From assembly GCA_033182465.1 (NCBI GenBank), contig CP137318.1, positions 2,356,001 to 2,420,000 on the forward strand: a DNA stretch of 64,000 nucleotides. The letters are read 5' to 3'. This DNA comes from Sanghuangporus weigelae. Taxonomy: Eukaryota > Basidiomycota > Agaricomycetes > Hymenochaetales > Hymenochaetaceae. Below, piece by piece: positions 57,636 to 64,000 of this stretch. The notes beneath the pieces are model-generated. The model was not told the DNA's origin. It saw only the letters and a program-made list of their open reading frames with translations, and ran no database searches. Position 1 is the first letter of the stretch, and each line of letters opens with the position of its first letter. Position numbers and translations under genes: made by a program.

Positions 57636-60600
57636 CTAAGATACTCTGCGTCGTGAAGAAGGTCGTCGAGGATTAGTCACATCGTTAACAGATCGAACAT
57701 CTAAGACTGTCCGTAAACCATGATATCGTGAGAGGTCGTAGGCTTCCGAGCGAGCGATACCCGCTGTATCGTTTGGAAGCCATATAGTCGGCGAAGGCGC
57801 AATTAGTTCGGGAGCGTATAGAATCCCTGCCATTTCTTCAGCATGGTCCGCAAAAGACAAAGGCGGAAGATGAGGAGGTGCATCAGGGTGCGTGCGAGCT
57901 GCGCGGTCCGTTGCTACAAGGTCGTCGAGAGACTCGGTTTCTGATTCGGATTAACGATTATAAACTGGTCCACAATTTTACATGAGATTAAGAAGGCCTA
58001 CCGAGTGGAACGGCACCTCGTGCCTGATGAGGAGTTGGCATGACCGCTAGAGTCAAGGACATCATTTCCAGTACCGATGAAAGTGATCCTCGGCTCCGCA
58101 TTCGCGGCGCACTAACGAGACTGACACCTTCCGATTCTCGTTGGTCCTCGTTTCTTGCGCGCTCTTCGAAACGACTCAGGGAATTCAAAGTCACAGCGCT
58201 GAGAGACTTCCTGCTTGGCTTTCTCAATTTCCAGAAAGCATAGAGTTCAACTGCAAAAATCATAGCGACGCCGAAGCCAATGAGGATGCCGCCCTCGGTC
58301 CACAAGCGCCTTGACAAGAATATAAGTCCCAGAAGTATCGGCTGAAACGATACGACAGATGCAAAGCGCTTAAGTAGCCATATCTGGAGAAGACCACCGG
58401 TCTGAGGTTGTGTACGACCATAAACGTACCCGACCAAGAAGCGATGCGCTATACGCGGGTCGTCAGAATAGAAGTAAATTGCAATGCGAAGCTTCGTTCC
58501 GTACCTACGATCGTCAGAAGCAATAACAATACAACCGCAGGACCAATGAGGGGAAAGATGAACGAAAACATTGAGGCAAGTATGACCGCAAGAATGCAGC
58601 AAGCTGTTCCATACGTAGGATCGTAGGCTCTCGGGTACAAAGCTGCAAAGTTTCGTCGGAGCAGGGCTATTGCGAGAGTTGACTTGCTTACCTCGAAACC
58701 TCTGCCGAGGAGTAATAGCGTGTCGCTCGTGTGCAAGAACGTCCACGAGTCTTACGGGCTGGAGTAGCAATAGTCCCGGAGCTATTGTGGCTACATTGAT
58801 GACTAAAGCCAGGAAGAACGCGGACATATAAATAGATCCATTTGCAACAGTGCTGGATCGCGAAGAGCCCGTAGCAAAAGCATCAATAGCGAACACTACA
58901 GCACCGACTGCGGTAAACCACATCGCGCCAATTATGCAAAGGATGAAGAAGGTTGCCTTGTAAGTTGTTAGTTGAGCAGACACGACGGAAATATCGCCAC
59001 TGGACCTCGAGGTATCTATAATAATCATTGAGGAAAAAATGATGATGAGAAAAAAGTCGATAACGTACATTTCACAGTCCCTATCGCTGCAAGAAAGAAC
59101 AAAGTGGCTACAATCGCTGGGACAAGCGTGGTAACGATTCCCGGTCCCCACTTATCTTCGTCCTCGATGAACGTCCCAAATAAGGGAAGATAGTGGGCAA
59201 TGTTTGGTGCAGTGGCAACGACGAGTCCAGCGACAGCGATCACTGGAAGGTTACAGTTTCGTAAGAGACACGATTGACACGAGGATAAATCGACTCACAC
59301 CCTGCTCCCAGTAAGATACTAATCATTACAACAAAAGACCAAAAAATGATTTTCTTCTCTAGTCTCCCCTGATGTTGCAACTCAACCCATAAAATATCAT
59401 CCTTCGAGCGACCCTCGATTATCTCAATATTTGGTATGAAGTGCAGCCCGCGACCTGTAATTAGCCAGCCTTTGATCCGTAATCCGTCCGCAATGTCATT
59501 GTAGCAAGTGTTTTGTTCCTCCGAGATCTCGATGTTGATCTGCTTGAGGCGAGTCCGCCATTCACGAATGGAGGCATATACAGACCCCAAATAGTCATGA
59601 TCCACGCCAGAACGTGGCCGAACAAATGGCCCTTGAGTCTGTAATCGTAAATGAAGTGGCACATGTCCCTCACTTTGCGTTTCATCAGCTGGAGCACGCC
59701 TGGGAAAAGTCTCGCGTCTCTCCGTGGGGTATTGTTGCTGGGCTTTACGCATCCTACCACTGTCCTCGGCGCCAGAGTCGGGCCCCACAGAAGAGTCATA
59801 ACGCATCGAGGAATCGACGAGTTCAAAGTCGTCATCCATCTTCGACACCCCTCGTGAGGATGCTTCTAAATCCGCTTCGTTCCCCGAAGAAGGATCCGTG
59901 CCATGATTCGGTCCATATGCTGGCACGGCGACCGGTTCAAGCTCTCCTTGATTCAAGGTGACACGGCTTCCGATAGGCAAAGAAACATCGCCGTGATCAC
60001 TACTGAATTCTTGGAAGCGACTTCCAACTATCCTTGAGTGAACACTATCGCCGAATGAAGGACCTTCTGTGGTCGTATCATCTCCGGACTGAGAATAAAT
60101 ACGGCCACCGCTTATACCTCTTAGACTTCGTAGTTTGTAATATTGAGAAGGGGCGACGTAAGACGTCGGTGCTGCGGAAGAAGAACTCCGAGTCTGGCGT
60201 CCCCGCCGGCTTCGAGTCTGTTGGAGAAATAGATCTCTTCAAACAGATGCAATTTTGAGGACGAGTAGCTTCACATACGCTATATCCTGCAAGTGCCCTT
60301 GGTCTACTTATGTGCAGTCTTGTAGTGTTCTCTTCCGGGAGTAATGGCAGATCTGCTACTGAAGGGTCTGGCGTTGTGAGTCGGAAAGATGATATATATT
60401 GAGCTTCGGCTATTTCAAGCTGTTCAAGTATATGATCGCGTTCGTGAATCAACGCAGGAAGTGTACCAGTATCTCTGGTTGTATAGGATAAATACGATTG
60501 CCACGAAACTGGTCGAAATCGTTAAACTCACCCAATGGAGAACAGACTCCGGATGTCGACTTCAAGTGCCTGCTTTTCTTCGTGACTTAACGTTCGATCG

Positions 60601-62046
60601 TCTCGCCTTCGATCCCTATGGCTCCTAGTTCGCGCTCGATGCCCCGAACCAATTCCAGTCATGGCTCCACTTGTGGTCAGTCCGCCGTTTTGATCGAGCG
60701 ACGAGCTCAGTCCTATTTTCATAATGAAATCCTTGATACGCTTCTCACCCCAACCGACAAAACCAGGAGCATTGTCTGCGCTGAGCCAACCCAACTCTAG
60801 GCCTTCGCAATGGATATCTAGCCAACGCCTGCGATAATTCACCAGCTTCGTAAACTCCCTCACAAGCTTAATCAAAGCTGGGAGCATGCCAAGTACCAGG
60901 ACGATGACAGTCAGAATAATTAGGCGTGTCTTGATATTGGAGGTGACATCTGTTCCATTTACGATAGCTCTGGGAGCAATCGTATTTGTCGTTTGAATAC
61001 TATTATCTTCCAGAAGTTGCAGGAGACGGAGAACGCTGAGATCTTGAAGTGTGGAATATAGTCCACCGAATGAAGCTTGCGAAGCCGACTGTTCCAAGCA
61101 CGGTGTATCGACGAGGTATAACGGAAGTGCACCTGCGAGCGCAACGAACGACCATGCAAGCACGATTAGGAAGCATGTCCACAATACTCTCTGGGTCAGT
61201 TGTCCATCAGACGGCATGTTTGCAGCTGCTCCTGGACTGGCTAGCTCAGACTCGTCGGGCATTGACGGTACGAATGGTATGTGGGGAAACAGAAACGCCC
61301 AGAGAGTATTCCGTAATGGCTGAGGTCGAAGGCTAAAAATATATCACTGGCGTTAAACGGTGATTAAGCTACGAGTACAACCACGTACTCTTGAGGGGGA
61401 AACCATTCTCGGACAGAATACACTTGTCGAAAACGCGGCCGCAGAATAGCAAAAACAAGCTGGGTAGTGGAATGAGATAGAACCGCCGTATGAACCCTTA
61501 GAACAAGAAGCTTACCCAGATTATCAATCCTATAGCACTGGGTATAATAAGAGTAGATATCAAGCCGACGGCAGATACGTCCAAACCATATCCTATACAC
61601 ACGGGTTGGCCAGCTGCGGAGATAGACCCCACATTTCCGGCTGCAGTTTGCGAAACGAGGACAGCAGATGAGGTCGTAATAGTCGTAGTCATGAAAGTCG
61701 TGAACGTTGTAGAAGGAGACGAAACTATAGAGGGCATAGACGTGACAATAGTACTAGAAACGAATGAAGAAGAGACACCCGATTGTCCAATATTAGTTCC
61801 AGTAGAAGGAGAGGTAGCTACACCGGTCGAGCCTGAATTTGAATCGGGTATATTAAACGTAGTAGACGACAAGACCGACCCTTGCGAGTGGGATTGTGAA
61901 CCAGAGGTCGCGGTGGTGTGGCCCACGGTAGAGAGTTGAGAGTGCGACTGGGTTGGAAGGAAAGTTGAATCGCTGCTGGTGGTCCACCGTGGATCAACGC
62001 GCTTGACGGGCCAACCCTGCTCGCGCGCCGCGAGGCTGTCCACCAT
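57636..62046 (-). CDS. CSC1/OSCA (DUF221, Rsn1-type) membrane channel with Ser/Thr-rich N-terminus
   Basis: CSC1/OSCA proteins are ion channels opened by hyperosmotic or mechanical stress; in fungi several members are plasma-membrane or vacuolar. The ATG at 62046 begins MVDSLAAREQGWPVKRVDPRW. About 110 residues very rich in Ser and Thr follow, then the first helix (GLISTLIIPSAIGLIIW) and LVFAILRPRFRQVYSVREWF, the family's opening pattern. Next come RNTLWAFLFPHIPF, LTQRVLWTCFLIVLAWSFVALAGALPLYLV, RLIILTVIVLVLGMLPALIKLVREFTKLVNYRRRWLDIHCEGLELGWL, the cytosolic loop (LRIKGWLITGRGLHFIPNIEIIEGRSKDDILWVELQHQGRLEKKIIFW), and AGLVVATAPNIAHYLPLFGTFIEDEDKWGPGIVTTLVPAIVATLFF. The tail ends in IWLPNDTAGIARSEAYDLSR and VLDVRSVND, also typical. 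Roughly ten introns. Confidence 0.9.
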
Positions 62047-62804
62047 GATGCTCGTACCACCCAGCGCAAGGTGAGCGCTTCACAGGAAAGGAAAAGGACA
62101 CGGGACCAGTGGGGACACAGTGTGCTTGGGAAAAGCGAATAGAACAAGCAGAAATTAGTGAGGGCAAGCAGTTGTCGGCAGTGGGAGCAATAGTGCTAGT
62201 GTCACAGTGAGGAAACAAGGCGCAGTTTATTACAGGGATCCGCCCACGTGTTGGTGACGTCTGTTCCTTTTTGAGTTGGCCATCATATATTATATTCACT
62301 CTCGGCCTCGATAGCAACCAGCACCACGCTGAATATACATTCACGAAGATCAACAATATCGCTCTGCATAAGTGGAAGGAAGGTGGGAGGAAGAGTGAAG
62401 AGTAGGACCCGGTTATTTGCCTCCGGTACGGTACCAAAGGGGCTGATCAGCGTTTCATAATAGGCAGGTATTCAAATTTGAATTGCATCGATCGACCAGG
62501 ATCGACCCCGCACACAGGAATGACTATTGGAGTTGATCATTAAATTCACTAAAATATTAATGTAGTGATAATAACTAGAATATACGTTATGCATGTAAGT
62601 AATCATGAAGGTGGAAAAAAGGTTGCCATGCTGGATGCAAAAGATTGCAAGTATGAGAAGAGGAACAGACAGCAGATCATGCAATGATAGCAAGGACAAA
62701 TAATGGTAACAAGTATAAATCATGATACACTCGATCGCATTTGTAAATCGAATGTCCAGAAAAGCACAAATGTGAGATAATAGAAAATATCCTTCCCGAC
62801 TATC
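62047..62804. other. Intergenic region between VTA1 3' end and CSC1 promoter
   Basis: 758 bp between two minus-strand genes. The left part (62515-62760) is AT-rich (3' end of CSC1's neighbour VTA1 is to the left of its own stop at 62805, so this is downstream sequence of VTA1 and upstream of CSC1). On the plus strand TATATTATATTC occurs near 62286. No gene or repeat recognised. Confidence 0.45.
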
Positions 62805-64000
62805 CTACCTATTTCCCAGTAAAGCGAGCGCAGCACGGAGTTCCTTGCGAGCTTGCTCTGCATCCTCGTATTCCAGCGCAGAGATCGCGAAACGACAATG
62901 CTTTTGCGCCTTTGAAATCAACGCCGGCGTTAATTCAAATGGCGGAGATGCCTCAGGTATATAGCGAGTCGGCGGGGAAGGTGGCTTAGGTGCATAGTTC
63001 CCTACGTATGCGGAGGACACCGGCTTATTGATAGAAGCGGGAGGGAGCCCAGTCATCGCCGACAAACTTGGTGAGCCACTGGTCCTGCCAAGGTTCGGTG
63101 ATGTCAACGTGGATGTTGTTGGGAAGCTCGAACTATTGGGAGAGACTGGCGGAGGAGGATAAATAGGACATGACTGTGGATTCGGATTAATAGAATCGGG
63201 AAGGGTGTTCCGAGTCGAGACACTTGAGCGTCTCTCGTTAGAAATAGAAGAGACAGGAGGAGCAGGAGGCGGCGGCGGAGAAGCCGATGCTTGTAAGGAA
63301 TTCCGTCTAGGACGCGGTGGGGAGTTGCGAGAAGCTCCAGACGTACCTGGCAGGGAGCTACCTGGCTTTGGGACCACGTCCATCGATGGGGAAGATCCTG
63401 ACCTCGGTCTTCCAGACGGCTTCCTGAAACCCTGGTGCGGAGATCCTTCAGGACTTGTATGCGATGATCCGGATGGAGATGAGTCAGGTAGCGGCGCCAT
63501 TGTCGGGTCCGGCCTGACGAAAGATGATGCTCCGGATACAATGCTATGTGGCTGCACCGCAGGCGCGTAGTTGGAGTAGGGGGTCGAACCTACTGGTTCG
63601 CGGCGTCTGACATCGGGTGAAGGTGGAGGTGATCCATCAGTGGACGAGAGACCGCCTACGACAGAAGGAGAGAAATGGACCTTCTTTGTGGTGTCAGAAC
63701 CTGTTGGTCCTCGACCTTGATCAATCAGATAATTCTGAGATCTACTGATTGGTTGCGATGCGTCTGCGTCTATTGCCGCGTTCCAGCGATCGATTGCGCT
63801 CGCAAATGCTAATTTAGTCGCCACAGAAGACGCTGGGCCGAAAGCTTCGGATCCTGGCGTTGCGACGGTGCTCCAAGTGCCAGAGTCCGGAATCTCACTC
63901 TGTGGAACTTCAACGGAGTCCGGAAGCTGATTTAGCGTGGATGGAGGCGTCCGGAAGGGTATGTTCGCTGAACTTGCTTCTGGTGGAAGTACGGCAGGCG
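62805..64000 (-). CDS. VTA1: VTA1-like Vps4 cofactor, C-terminal part (5' end outside the window)
   Basis: Vta1 binds and stimulates the AAA ATPase Vps4, which disassembles ESCRT-III on endosomes. Only the C-terminal 398 codons are in the window; the frame stays open to the right edge, and the N-terminal tandem MIT domains must lie beyond it. The region reads DSGTWSTVATPGSEAFG, then a long Pro/Ser-rich linker with PPPPP runs. It ends with the VSL (Vta1-SBP1-LIP5) dimerisation domain: ELTPALISKAQKHCRFAISALEYEDAEQARKELRAALALLGNR. That domain is the diagnostic part. The frame is a single long exon without introns here. KKVHFSP at about 63680 could be a phosphosite region but nothing more can be said. 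Confidence 0.88.
   Translation of the reverse strand, partial: PAVLPPEASSANIPFRTPPSTLNQLPDSVEVPQSEIPDSGTWSTVATPGSEAFGPASSVATKLAFASAIDRWNAAIDADASQPISRSQNYLIDQGRGPTGSDTTKKVHFSPSVVGGLSSTDGSPPPSPDVRRREPVGSTPYSNYAPAVQPHSIVSGASSFVRPDPTMAPLPDSSPSGSSHTSPEGSPHQGFRKPSGRPRSGSSPSMDVVPKPGSSLPGTSGASRNSPPRPRRNSLQASASPPPPPAPPVSSISNERRSSVSTRNTLPDSINPNPQSCPIYPPPPVSPNSSSFPTTSTLTSPNLGRTSGSPSLSAMTGLPPASINKPVSSAYVGNYAPKPPSPPTRYIPEASPPFELTPALISKAQKHCRFAISALEYEDAEQARKELRAALALLGNR

Noticed and set aside
57988-59151. A 387-codon ORF in the CSC1 region
   Set aside because: It mixes true CSC1 exon sequence with read-through introns and other-frame parts; the family pattern requires splicing.
62472-62723. Tyr/His/Leu-rich minus ORF before CSC1
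   Set aside because: AT-rich sequence produces this composition; no conserved block.
63205-63570. Plus-strand Gly/Glu/Asp-rich ORF opposite VTA1
   Set aside because: It is the antisense shadow of the Pro/Ser-rich VTA1 linker.
1-64000. Search for tRNA, rRNA, transposons, CRISPR and secondary-metabolite clusters
   Set aside because: No tRNA B-box in a cloverleaf context, no transposase or reverse-transcriptase motifs, no direct-repeat arrays and no PKS/NRPS/terpene synthase domains were seen by eye; an automated search could still find short or decayed ones.

Overview
This window is ordinary nuclear DNA from a filamentous fungus, most likely a mushroom-type basidiomycete (Agaricomycetes). Three things point there. 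The genes are compact and split by many 50-70 bp GT-AG introns. They sit on both strands with short gaps. The gene set is fungal: a NoxA-type NADPH oxidase, a Cdc11-type septin, a CSC1/OSCA channel, an Sts1/Cut8 proteasome tether, a Nup155/170 nucleoporin and a mitochondrial MSH1. The species cannot be told from the sequence alone. I saw no rRNA, tRNA, CRISPR array, prophage or intact transposon.

Layout. 1-14 kb: the 3' end of a rhomboid protease; MED16 (minus) head-to-head with the proteasome chaperone PAC3; then STS1/Cut8, SNU13 (minus) and a mitochondrial PPR-like protein. A roughly 3 kb stretch without a convincing gene follows, and then a small REX4-like exonuclease whose catalytic motifs look destroyed. 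14-26 kb: a mitochondrial carrier (minus), a RING-CH ubiquitin ligase, NUP155/170 (minus) head-to-head with MAD2, and the NADPH oxidase. 26-43 kb: TAF5, an uncharacterised basic protein, a single-pass membrane protein (minus), 6-phosphogluconate dehydrogenase, an ASNSD1-like asparagine-synthetase-domain protein, a mitochondrial aconitase with two microexons, and UTP23 (minus). 43-64 kb: beta-mannosidase, MSH1 (minus) head-to-head with the septin, a large MIT-domain protein, a CSC1-like channel with a Ser/Thr-rich N-terminus (minus), and the C-terminal part of VTA1 (minus, running off the window).

Most genes are unrelated housekeeping functions: transcription (MED16, TAF5), splicing and ribosome biogenesis (SNU13, UTP23), central metabolism (6PGD, aconitase), nuclear pore and checkpoint, and membrane trafficking. 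A few neighbours are functionally related: PAC3 with STS1 (proteasome), NUP155/170 with MAD2 (pore and checkpoint), and the MIT protein with VTA1 (ESCRT). NoxA uses NADPH and 6PGD makes it, but they lie 7 kb apart and no coupling can be claimed.

I did not find a convincing new multi-gene system. The best leads are the catalytically degenerate REX4-like protein, the 8- and 9-nt aconitase microexons, the long gene-poor tract at 10.0-13.0 kb, and a few possible unannotated transcripts. Where exon borders are given they were worked out by hand from reading frame, splice consensus and family conservation. Genes given only as an outer span contain further introns that were not all placed.
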